A stretch of 64,000 nucleotides of DNA from JAEXNA01 sp037968995 (GTDB lineage Bacteria > Vulcanimicrobiota > Xenobia > Xenobiales > JADMJV01). This document shows positions 8,401-15,579 of the stretch, piece by piece. The stretch spans positions 1 through 64,000 of the forward strand of contig JBBKWP010000282.1 in assembly GCA_037968995.1 (NCBI GenBank), given 5' to 3'. The translations under genes and the position numbers were made by a program. Position 1 is the stretch's first letter; every line of letters starts with the position of its first letter. The notes under the pieces were generated by a model that was not told the origin of the DNA, made no database searches, and worked only from the letters and a program-made list of their open reading frames with translations.

Positions 8401-9084
8401 GTGGATTTACAGGAACCCAAGGAACTGGGACGGAATCAGAGGTCTTTGCAAGCCAACGATTCCAACAGCCCTGCTCCCCCACTACCCGTGTCGCTACTCT
8501 CTGACCTGAGACACCGTAGCGGGCTCATGGCCGGAGCCCCCGCCCACGCAGAACTTGGGACGGCTAGACCGGCTGTGGTTTTCGCGCCACTGGTTTTACC
8601 TGACTGGGACGGTTCCATCAACGATGCCAAATTTCTGTTCATCAAACGGTCGTCCCATATGCGTCGTCACGCCGGTCAAGTCGGCTTTCCGGGCGGCGTG
8701 ATCGACGGCCAAGACGAGAACCTTTTGGAAACGGGCTTTCGTGAGTCTCATGAAGAGATCGGGCTGAGTCGTAAAACGGTGGAAGTCCTCTGTTCGCTCT
8801 CTCCGAGAGCTGTGCCCAGCGGATTCCATCTCTACCCTTTTTTCGTCGCCACGGTCCAACGCGAGTTTATCTTACAGGAATCCGAAGTCGAAGCTGTCCA
8901 TCTTGTGCCGGTCCAAGAGCTTTTGGATTGCAAATTTCGAGCCGAACAGAAGGAATGGCAGGGCACTCAATATCGTGTGGTCTACTTCGATCTCGACGAG
9001 CTGTGCATCTGGGGTATCACCGGGCGGATTCTCGAAGTCGTCCTCGAAACTTTCTTCGATTGGAAACCCCGGCACAATGAGTGA
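8401..9084 (+). CDS. NUDIX hydrolase, CoA pyrophosphatase (NudL)-like
   Basis: A 227-residue NUDIX protein. It carries the family signature HxGQVGFPGGVID preceding the NUDIX box, and the box itself G-F-R-E-S-H-E-E-I-G with the metal-binding Glu residues. The HxGQxxFPGG extension upstream of the box is typical of the UPF0035/CoA diphosphatase subgroup, which hydrolyses CoA and acyl-CoA to phosphopantetheine and ADP derivatives. A poorly conserved, Ser/Pro-rich N-terminal stretch of about 45 residues is present. The start is a GTG 2 bases after the previous stop; it overlaps cofD by 8 bases. A CoA-directed enzyme fits the operon's leading acyl-CoA oxidase gene, but that link is inference. Confidence 0.82.
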   Translation: MDLQEPKELGRNQRSLQANDSNSPAPPLPVSLLSDLRHRSGLMAGAPAHAELGTARPAVVFAPLVLPDWDGSINDAKFLFIKRSSHMRRHAGQVGFPGGVIDGQDENLLETGFRESHEEIGLSRKTVEVLCSLSPRAVPSGFHLYPFFVATVQREFILQESEVEAVHLVPVQELLDCKFRAEQKEWQGTQYRVVYFDLDELCIWGITGRILEVVLETFFDWKPRHNE

Positions 9085-10021
9085 TCTAGGTGGCCAACTT
9101 AGCATCACTTTGCTCTGCGGGGGCGTCGGAGGCGCGCGCGCAGCGCTCGCCTTGAGTGAGAATTTTCCGTCCAATCAACTCACCTTTATCGTCAACACAG
9201 GCGATGACTTTTTGCACATGGGTCTCGAGATTTGGCCAGATTGGGACACCGTCGTTTATCACCTTTCCCAACTCAGTGATGACCAACGGGGGTGGGGACG
9301 CGCCGACGAGGGACTTCGTTGCATGGAAGAGTTCGGTCGCTTGAGGGCCCCCATTTGGTTTCACCTAGGCGACCGAGATCTCGCCTTGCACGTTTATCGG
9401 ACGTGGCAACTGAAATCTAAAAGTGCGCATCGCGTAGCCTCTGACATCACTAGCGCTCTTGGGATTCCAACGACCGTTTTACGCGTTACCGAGGAGAGCT
9501 TAGCGACCTCCTTACTACTCAAGGATCGAACTGTTATGGATTTTCAAACCTGGTTCGTAGGACATCAAAGCGGACCCGAAGTCCAAGGGGTGCTGGTTCC
9601 TGGAGCCGCTCAAGCCTCCGTCACACCGGGTGTCCTAGAAGCCATTGCTTCTTGCGACCTGTTGTTATTCGCCCCGTCTAATCCATTCTTGTCGCTGGAT
9701 CCGATCCTGAAAGTCCCCGCCGTGGCAGAGGCTGTCGCGCGCCGAAGCGGACCAAAGTGGGGGATCAGCCCGCTCTGGAACGGCAAAGCTGTGAAAGGCC
9801 CCTTAGACAGCCTGCTCGCTCAAATCGGCACGTCCCGAGGCCAACAGGGAATCGTTGACTACTTTCGTGTCTGGGTCGATAGGCTGCTCCTCCCCGAGTC
9901 CGAACGAGTAGGTCTCGTCTCTGGAGACCTAGCCTTGGAGGGATGTCGAACCTTGCTCGCCGATCGCTTGAAAAGACGTGAATTTTGCACCGATCTGAAG
10001 ACACTTTGGAGCAAGCTCTGA
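9077..10021 (+). CDS. cofD: CofD/FbiA: 2-phospho-L-lactate (or PEP-derived) transferase of F420 synthesis
   Basis: A 314-residue CofD-family enzyme, which transfers the phospholactyl or enolpyruvyl group from the GDP-activated donor to FO, giving F420-0 or its dehydro form. Diagnostic sequences are the N-terminal CGGVGGAR loop, the NTGDD motif (about residue 46) and the LAPSNP-like segment (FAPSNPFLS). The length matches the family (about 310). The ATG at 9077 overlaps the NUDIX stop by 8 bases; an upstream open frame exists but would only extend into the NUDIX gene. It is followed by cofC (TGATG overlap) and cofE, giving a compact F420 cassette. Confidence 0.93.
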   Translation: MSDLGGQLSITLLCGGVGGARAALALSENFPSNQLTFIVNTGDDFLHMGLEIWPDWDTVVYHLSQLSDDQRGWGRADEGLRCMEEFGRLRAPIWFHLGDRDLALHVYRTWQLKSKSAHRVASDITSALGIPTTVLRVTEESLATSLLLKDRTVMDFQTWFVGHQSGPEVQGVLVPGAAQASVTPGVLEAIASCDLLLFAPSNPFLSLDPILKVPAVAEAVARRSGPKWGISPLWNGKAVKGPLDSLLAQIGTSRGQQGIVDYFRVWVDRLLLPESERVGLVSGDLALEGCRTLLADRLKRREFCTDLKTLWSKL

Positions 10022-10596
10022 TGATCGCTTTTTTTCTCCCTTTCAAAGGCCTCGAGACGGCCAAGAGTCGTTGGCCGATCGACGATGCCCCGAAAAAGCG
10101 TCTGCTCTTAGAGCTCCTTCAGCGAAATTTAGAAACCGTGGCGGGCGCCGTGGGACGAAACTCGACCTACCTCGTCACTCCTGACCAACAGTGTCTCGAG
10201 CAGTTTTATCACTATCCGGGGATCCACACCCAAGGCTTGGGTCTCAATCAGGACCTCGAAGAAGCCCGCCGCTGGATCACAGATCGAGTTGAATTAAATG
10301 GATTGGGAATTCTCCTTCCCGATCTTCCCGACCTGTCCACCAGTGATATGGAGACCCTGCTCGCGATATCGGCGGACGCGGAAGTGACACTCTGCCCCGA
10401 CCACAAAGAGGTGGGGACAAATGCCATTGTCCTACGGCCTCCAAACTGTTTAAGGTTTTGCTTCGAAGGGTCATCTTATCAACGCTACCTCCAAGAAGCC
10501 CGGTTACAGGAACGTACAATCTTGACGGTTCGTCGATCCGGACTGGCTCAAGATTGTGACCTGCCCGAAGATTTAAGGAGACATTCGTATCTATGA
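10021..10596 (+). CDS. cofC: CofC/FbiD: 2-phospho-L-lactate or PEP guanylyltransferase
   Basis: A 191-residue small nucleotidyltransferase that activates 2-phospho-L-lactate or PEP with GTP for CofD. The N-terminus FLPFKGLETAKSRW contains the Lys-rich nucleotide-binding pattern of CofC (family form: P-x-K-x-x-x-x-AKSRL), LLPDLPDL is the metal-binding region, and TNAIVLRPP is the family's substrate loop. The ATG at 10021 shares one base with the cofD stop (TGATG). It overlaps cofE by ATGA. The sequence is short and diverged, as usual for CofC, but its position between cofD and cofE makes the call firm. The choice of phospholactate or PEP cannot be read from the sequence. Confidence 0.88.
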   Translation: MIAFFLPFKGLETAKSRWPIDDAPKKRLLLELLQRNLETVAGAVGRNSTYLVTPDQQCLEQFYHYPGIHTQGLGLNQDLEEARRWITDRVELNGLGILLPDLPDLSTSDMETLLAISADAEVTLCPDHKEVGTNAIVLRPPNCLRFCFEGSSYQRYLQEARLQERTILTVRRSGLAQDCDLPEDLRRHSYL

Positions 10597-11336
10597 CATC
10601 TGTAAGCATCATGGGGGTCGAAAACTTACCGGAAATCCGTGCCGGAGACGACCTCGTCGGACTCTTGTGCGACGTCCGTCCAGCCTTGACCCAAGGCGAT
10701 ATTCTCGTGGTCACTCAAAAAGTCGTTTCCAAGGCGGAAGGCCGTGTCGTTCGTCTCGACACCGTGAAACCGCGTCCTAAAGCCGTTACCATCGGACGCG
10801 ACATGGAAAAAGATCCCGCCTTGGTCGAACTCATCCTTCAGGAGAGCCAAGAGATCCTAAGGCAAGAGCGTGGTGTTCTCATTAGTCGAACCCATCACGG
10901 CTTCGTGTGTGCCAATGCGGGTATCGACCTGTCCAACGTAGACGGGGGCCAAAGCGCTTGCTTACTCCCTAAGGATTGCGATGGATCCGCTCAGAAGCTG
11001 TATCTCGGTCTTCGAGAACGATTGGGCTTCGCGGTGCCTGTCCTTATCAGTGACAGTTTCGGTCGACCGTGGCGTCAGGGAATTACCAACGTCACACTCG
11101 GCTGCGCGGGACTGGAGCCATTATTAGACTACCGTGGGCAACACGACGGTGAGGGTTTAGAAATGAAAGCGACCGTAGCGGCCGTGGCGGACGCGCTGGC
11201 CGCCGCCACCGAACTCGTGGTCGGGAAAAGCGACGGCACCGGGGCCACCATCATTCGGGGCTACATCTTCACACCGAGCGAATCGGCAAGGTTCGGGCCG
11301 ACCTTGCGAGACTGGGAACACTGCTTCTTCCGATAG
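10593..11336 (+). CDS. cofE: CofE: coenzyme F420-0:L-glutamate ligase, stand-alone
   Basis: A 247-residue CofE-type ligase that adds gamma-linked glutamates to F420-0 with GTP. Family marks are VVTQKVVSKAEGR near residue 42, the ISRTHHGFVCANAGID segment (about 96-112), and SDSFGRPWRQG near 150, which forms the metal/GTP site. It has only the CofE domain and lacks the C-terminal FMN reductase domain found in actinobacterial FbiB. It ends the plus-strand run starting at 2754. An inverted repeat TCGAGA/TCTCGA at 11366-11386 follows but has no T-run, so termination there is uncertain. Confidence 0.92.
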   Translation: MTSVSIMGVENLPEIRAGDDLVGLLCDVRPALTQGDILVVTQKVVSKAEGRVVRLDTVKPRPKAVTIGRDMEKDPALVELILQESQEILRQERGVLISRTHHGFVCANAGIDLSNVDGGQSACLLPKDCDGSAQKLYLGLRERLGFAVPVLISDSFGRPWRQGITNVTLGCAGLEPLLDYRGQHDGEGLEMKATVAAVADALAAATELVVGKSDGTGATIIRGYIFTPSESARFGPTLRDWEHCFFR

Positions 11337-11445
11337 CCGGCAGGCGCATCCACAGCCCCCTAGGTCGAGACGAGTAAACTCTCGATGGATTTCATGTAAC
11401 ATCTAGGACCTTGCAAAACGTCAACAATGCACCATACTAGACCAG

Positions 11446-11937
11446 ATGCGCGCGGGAATCCATAGAACAGACTGTTGTGTCTTAACCAGAACAAGACGTA
11501 ACTTTTGGGGAGCCACACTCGCGGAAGTGATCATCGGATTGGCACTTTTCGCGATGCTTAGCCTCGCTGTCACCGGAACCCTTATCCAAACAGCCAGACT
11601 CGACACGAAAGACGTCACGCTCACGGAATCGACAATCTTGGCCGACACACTCATGGAGAGACGGGTGAGTGATGCCCGCGAATATGAACGGTACCGCGAC
11701 CTGTTGGGCACGCCTGACGGCGACTATTGGACCCTGGAGTCCGACCGACCCGACAACCTTCAGACCCGCTATATCTACAGAGTTGAGGTTTCAGAACTCA
11801 ATCCAGCTATGAAGCGGGTCATGGTCTCAGTCTCCCATCGAGATTCGGCTTTCCCAATTCCAACCCCGGACTTGAGTCAAGGCCAGAACGGCGTTGCCAT
11901 CACAGTGGGAACCATGATCGCGGAACCGGCCCGATGA
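11446..11937 (+). CDS. Type IV pilin-like minor pseudopilin (PilV/GspI-like)
   Basis: A 163-residue prepilin-like protein. A basic leader of 22 residues ends in Gly22, followed by ATLAEVIIGLALFAML: the class III signal with Glu at +5 and a hydrophobic helix that would be cut by a prepilin peptidase and N-methylated. The rest is a small globular domain with a strand-rich pattern. It is the first of three overlapping pseudopilin genes (ATGA overlap with the next). The set looks like the minor-pilin tip complex of a type IV pilus or type II secretion system; no pilus motor genes are in the window. Confidence 0.82.
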   Translation: MRAGIHRTDCCVLTRTRRNFWGATLAEVIIGLALFAMLSLAVTGTLIQTARLDTKDVTLTESTILADTLMERRVSDAREYERYRDLLGTPDGDYWTLESDRPDNLQTRYIYRVEVSELNPAMKRVMVSVSHRDSAFPIPTPDLSQGQNGVAITVGTMIAEPAR

Positions 11938-12608
11938 AGCGTCCATACGTGATAAGTGGACTCACCCTGGCCGAAGTTCTGGTCGCTTCCTCAGCTTTTG
12001 CTTTTGTTATGATGATCGGTATCGGAACGGTCAGTGTCGTGAAACGGAGTGGGGACCAACTCAGAGGTCGAAGCGAACCACGCCAACAGTTGCGGGTCTT
12101 ACTGGGCAACCTGCAACGAGAGTTGCGCGCGGCGACCTTCATCTATTCACCAAATGTAAGCCTCGATTTCGGCTCCACTTATCAGCATGAATTCACCGGC
12201 GGTCCGCCCACGGATCCCTCTGACCCTCCAGTCCAGGAGGTTGTTTTCGCAAGATCCGAGAGCGCGGCCGTCGAACCAGAATACACCGTGGAGGCGCTCT
12301 TCCTTCAACAAGACCTGGGCCCGGACCGCGCCTATGACGGGGCCCACAAGATCGTGCTCACCCGCATCGCTCGCCAAGTGGGTGTCACGCCCGGCAGTCC
12401 GGCCGACATACAACTCACCAATCTTCCGACCAGCGACATCAACGTCCGTACGTTCGCCACCGCCACTCCGGCCGAAGGTCTTCGGATCCGCCAAACGCCC
12501 ACCGGGGATGGATTGATGTTCGAATTCGTGATCGGCCATAAGACAGAGGGAGAGAGCATTCTTTACGAGACCTATCAGACTCATCTGACCATGAGGAACA
12601 ATCGATGA
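11934..12608 (+). CDS. Type IV pilin-like minor pseudopilin (PilW/GspJ-like)
   Basis: A 224-residue prepilin-like protein. The leader is only nine residues and ends in Gly9, followed by LTLAEVLVASSAFAF with Glu at +5, so the prepilin peptidase site is clear. The remainder has the size and the QQLRVLLGNLQREL helix after the membrane segment that is usual in PilW/GspJ proteins. It overlaps the flanking pseudopilin genes by ATGA on both sides. It probably helps initiate pilus or pseudopilus assembly at the inner membrane. The separation between PilW and GspJ rests only on length and order. Confidence 0.82.
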   Translation: MKRPYVISGLTLAEVLVASSAFAFVMMIGIGTVSVVKRSGDQLRGRSEPRQQLRVLLGNLQRELRAATFIYSPNVSLDFGSTYQHEFTGGPPTDPSDPPVQEVVFARSESAAVEPEYTVEALFLQQDLGPDRAYDGAHKIVLTRIARQVGVTPGSPADIQLTNLPTSDINVRTFATATPAEGLRIRQTPTGDGLMFEFVIGHKTEGESILYETYQTHLTMRNNR

Positions 12609-14536
12609 CACATACCAGAAAAGGGTTCATGTTGGCTGCCGCACTCATGCTCGTGCCTATCTGCTTGATTCTTACCTTCAGCTTAGTGCGACTCATCATC
12701 AGCGGGGTCGGCTTCGGGCTCCAGGCACAGCAGAAAACCAAGGCATTTTACCTGGCCGAAGCGGGCCTCAATGTTGGGTTTCATGTCTTTGGCCTAGGCA
12801 ACTTCACCACCGTCACCCACGAACCTGACGGCTCCAAGGTCGGCGCATCGGATGACCTCGCGGTGGTCTGGCCCGCAAATTTCGAACTGCAAAGAGACGG
12901 CGACGGATGGATCGGTTGGACCTACGATCCGACAGTCGACGAAATAGAGAAGTCGTTCACCCGTTCAGGACTCGAGGAAAGCTACCGTTTCCGAATCTGG
13001 TTTCCCGACGAAACCAAGCCCATGGAGTGGCGGGTTGACAGTGAGGCCGTCGTCGGAAATCGGATGGCCAGCCATCATCTGGCCGGAGTCCTCGAGGATC
13101 CTCAGCAATATCTGTTGTTCGACAACGGCGACCTGGCCGACCTCGCTCGCTCCTCCCATCAAGAACTCAAGGGACAGATACACACCAACGGCGACCTCTA
13201 TTTGGCTCCGTGGAGAACGACCGGTTTCTCCAAAGGGGGGTTTTACATTGTGCCCCCTTCTACAGATACCTCGGGAAACACCATCACCGAACTCCAACTC
13301 ACCGACGCCGACATCACCACCGGCGAAGACCTCATTCGGCGCCACGATTATTGGGGTCGATCCGAAGACGGCATTCAGGTCGGCGTCAACGGAAAGTCTT
13401 TAGGTACGACGTCGTCCAACTACTTCGACTCCTTGAGTCCACAATGGGACAGCGCAGGAATCGATGGAGCTCTGTCAGTTTTCGCTGGCAAAGTCAAAAC
13501 GCGCGATGTGGGCGCGCGACAGAAAAGTCTTCCCCACTCTCTGACTTTCGAACCGGGTGGTTACTACGACCAACATGCAACCTTGAAGATTGGGGCCTCC
13601 TCGGCGCCTAGTAGTTGGCTAAAGACCGTCGATGTTTACAACGAGTCTGAAAAACAAAAAGTCCGCATCGCGGAGATCGATCTAAAGAAATTAAGCGCAT
13701 CCGGGCAGTGGCCTGAGAATGGGCTGCTGTACTCTTCCACTCCCATTCGTCTAACCAACGGTGCCGATTTAGGAGACGCCCTCACCGTGGTCTGCAGTGA
13801 AACCGTGTACCTCCAAGGCGATTTTAATAAAAAATATCGCAGCTCGGCAGACCTTGCGAACGACACCCATCGCGAAAAACCCGCCGCAATTATGACCGCC
13901 GACAGAATCTATAGGATCACCGACGATATCGTCGATGACACCGAATCTAACTACAAGTTTCCTATAACCGACCCGGATCTGTTCATTCACGGTCTTCAGG
14001 AAGCCGGGACGAAATTTCGTCCCGCGACGGACCCCCCAAAGTTCCCAGGTGACCCCAACAATGTCATCGAGAGCAATGTCGTGCTGGTCGACAGCACGCC
14101 CACGGAAGACACCGCTGCCTTCGCGTTCGCCGACCAAGGTCACCCGTCCGCCTACCACCCGGGTCTCAAAGTTCGGCTCCATACCCCGCCCGGCGGAGAA
14201 ACGGAATTCGTCTTTCCTTCGTCGGAAGACTTTCTGGAGAACGTGAGCGGCGTGCGTTTCGAGCATTCAGGCAGCGAGATTCATCTGCGCAACGCGACCA
14301 TGGTCAGCGGTATGTTCAACGAAGAGTACAATGGCCAAGTCCGACAAGGTTCCGGGCCGACACCGTACGTCTTGCGCTCCGTCTACATCCCCCCCAGCGA
14401 ATTCTGGTTCAGCGGCCCGGCCGACGAGAAGCCGGGACTTTTTCGGAGCGCGAACGATATGGTCAGCGGGCTTTCGGGAACGCCTCTTCCCTTCGCTCTC
14501 AGGTCGGCGCGCCGTACCTTCTGGGCCGCCGAGTAG
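12605..14536 (+). CDS. Large PilX/GspK-like pseudopilin
   Basis: A 643-residue protein with a PilX-like N-terminus: short leader ending in Gly7, then FMLAAALMLVPICLIL. The +5 residue is Ala rather than Glu, as in the GspK class. Just after the membrane helix is KAFYLAEAGLN, a hallmark of PilX-type proteins. The remaining 550 residues form a large predicted beta-rich extracellular region, far longer than PilX (about 200) or GspK (about 320). It overlaps the preceding pseudopilin gene by ATGA. The large exported part suggests a tip adhesin or substrate-contact role, by analogy with the tip position of GspK and PilY1-associated minor pilins. That role is inference. Confidence 0.78.
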   Translation: MTHTRKGFMLAAALMLVPICLILTFSLVRLIISGVGFGLQAQQKTKAFYLAEAGLNVGFHVFGLGNFTTVTHEPDGSKVGASDDLAVVWPANFELQRDGDGWIGWTYDPTVDEIEKSFTRSGLEESYRFRIWFPDETKPMEWRVDSEAVVGNRMASHHLAGVLEDPQQYLLFDNGDLADLARSSHQELKGQIHTNGDLYLAPWRTTGFSKGGFYIVPPSTDTSGNTITELQLTDADITTGEDLIRRHDYWGRSEDGIQVGVNGKSLGTTSSNYFDSLSPQWDSAGIDGALSVFAGKVKTRDVGARQKSLPHSLTFEPGGYYDQHATLKIGASSAPSSWLKTVDVYNESEKQKVRIAEIDLKKLSASGQWPENGLLYSSTPIRLTNGADLGDALTVVCSETVYLQGDFNKKYRSSADLANDTHREKPAAIMTADRIYRITDDIVDDTESNYKFPITDPDLFIHGLQEAGTKFRPATDPPKFPGDPNNVIESNVVLVDSTPTEDTAAFAFADQGHPSAYHPGLKVRLHTPPGGETEFVFPSSEDFLENVSGVRFEHSGSEIHLRNATMVSGMFNEEYNGQVRQGSGPTPYVLRSVYIPPSEFWFSGPADEKPGLFRSANDMVSGLSGTPLPFALRSARRTFWAAE

Positions 14537-14568
14537 GAGGCCGCTAAAGGCTCGGAGAAGTCCGAGTC

Positions 14569-15579
14569 ATGTCGAGTAAAACGGGTAAAATCACGGCGGG
14601 AAAAGCCAAAGAACGAATTAGCTCTTTAGAAGAGAGTATTGCCGCTCGTCAACAACGTTTGGAACAACTTGAGGCACGTTTGCAGCGAACGGATGCGCCC
14701 CAAGAGCGCCTTGTGAGCGCCAAACAGCGACTTGAAAGACGGCTCGCACAAGAAAGAGACCAAGTAGAGAAACTCTACCACTTGCTGGAACGCAGTTCCC
14801 CCGTGAGCGAAGAGAGCGGAGAGTTTTTTGTCTCCGAAGAGATCGACGATCTCCATCGGTCTTTTGAAGAAGTCCGTCAAAACTTCGCTCAAATTCAAGC
14901 TCGAATCGACAGCCAAGAGGTCCCTCGAGACCTTACGGGTCGTCTCACCTCTTTCGAAGAACGAGTCACACGTCGAGAGGAGGTGGCCTCGGAACTTTTC
15001 GGCCAGTTGCTGTCTCTACAAACAGCCCTCGACCAAGAACGGCAAGCGATTCGACGGCTGACCCGGAGAATTCGAGAGCAGGACCAAAGCCTCGACGCTC
15101 TTCGCGAAGCGGTGGAGGATTCGGTGGTGGCCACCGTGGACTTAGCAGAGCGCATTGAAGAGCTTGAAGAAGTGGTTTCGGATAGCAAAGAAATTTCCGA
15201 ACCTCCCGCCGCCATTGTCTCTGAGGAGAAGCCATGGCTTTCCGAGCTAGAAATTCTGCACGAACAAGTCGACGATGCCCGACGAGACCTCCGCATTTTA
15301 AAGGAGCAGATGGTGTTGTTGGCCCAACAGCCGCCTGGGGATGAGTCGGTCGCCTCCTCTCCGTCGGATATCGACGCCATCCTCTCGCGCATGGAGGCTT
15401 TCGACCGACGTCTCACCGAGGTAGCCGATTCAACACCTAAGACCGTGGAAGGGCCCGAAGATTCCCGTGCTTTGTGTTCACCCGCGAAGTTCGGCACGAA
15501 CGGAACCTCGTCCCGTCATAAGGTCGCCCTGTGTTCGTCAGGCGCGCCTGGAACGACTCGCCCGCGTCATCAACCATGA
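14569..15579 (+). CDS. Long coiled-coil protein, function unknown
   Basis: A 336-residue protein dominated by heptad-like coiled-coil segments from about residue 10 to 275 (repeated E-R-x-L-E-x-L patterns), with no signal peptide or membrane helix. The last 40 residues are Ser/Arg/Pro-rich and look unlike the rest, so a frameshift or reduced constraint near 15460 is possible. It starts 32 bases after the large pseudopilin and its stop overlaps the sugar nucleotidyltransferase start by ATGA, so it is probably co-transcribed with both. It could be a structural or tethering protein; no family is recognised. Confidence 0.65.
   Translation: MSSKTGKITAGKAKERISSLEESIAARQQRLEQLEARLQRTDAPQERLVSAKQRLERRLAQERDQVEKLYHLLERSSPVSEESGEFFVSEEIDDLHRSFEEVRQNFAQIQARIDSQEVPRDLTGRLTSFEERVTRREEVASELFGQLLSLQTALDQERQAIRRLTRRIREQDQSLDALREAVEDSVVATVDLAERIEELEEVVSDSKEISEPPAAIVSEEKPWLSELEILHEQVDDARRDLRILKEQMVLLAQQPPGDESVASSPSDIDAILSRMEAFDRRLTEVADSTPKTVEGPEDSRALCSPAKFGTNGTSSRHKVALCSSGAPGTTRPRHQP

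Noticed and set aside
11366..11386. TCGAGA/TCTCGA hairpin after cofE as a terminator
   Set aside because: The stem is short and no T-run follows, so it is left as a note only.
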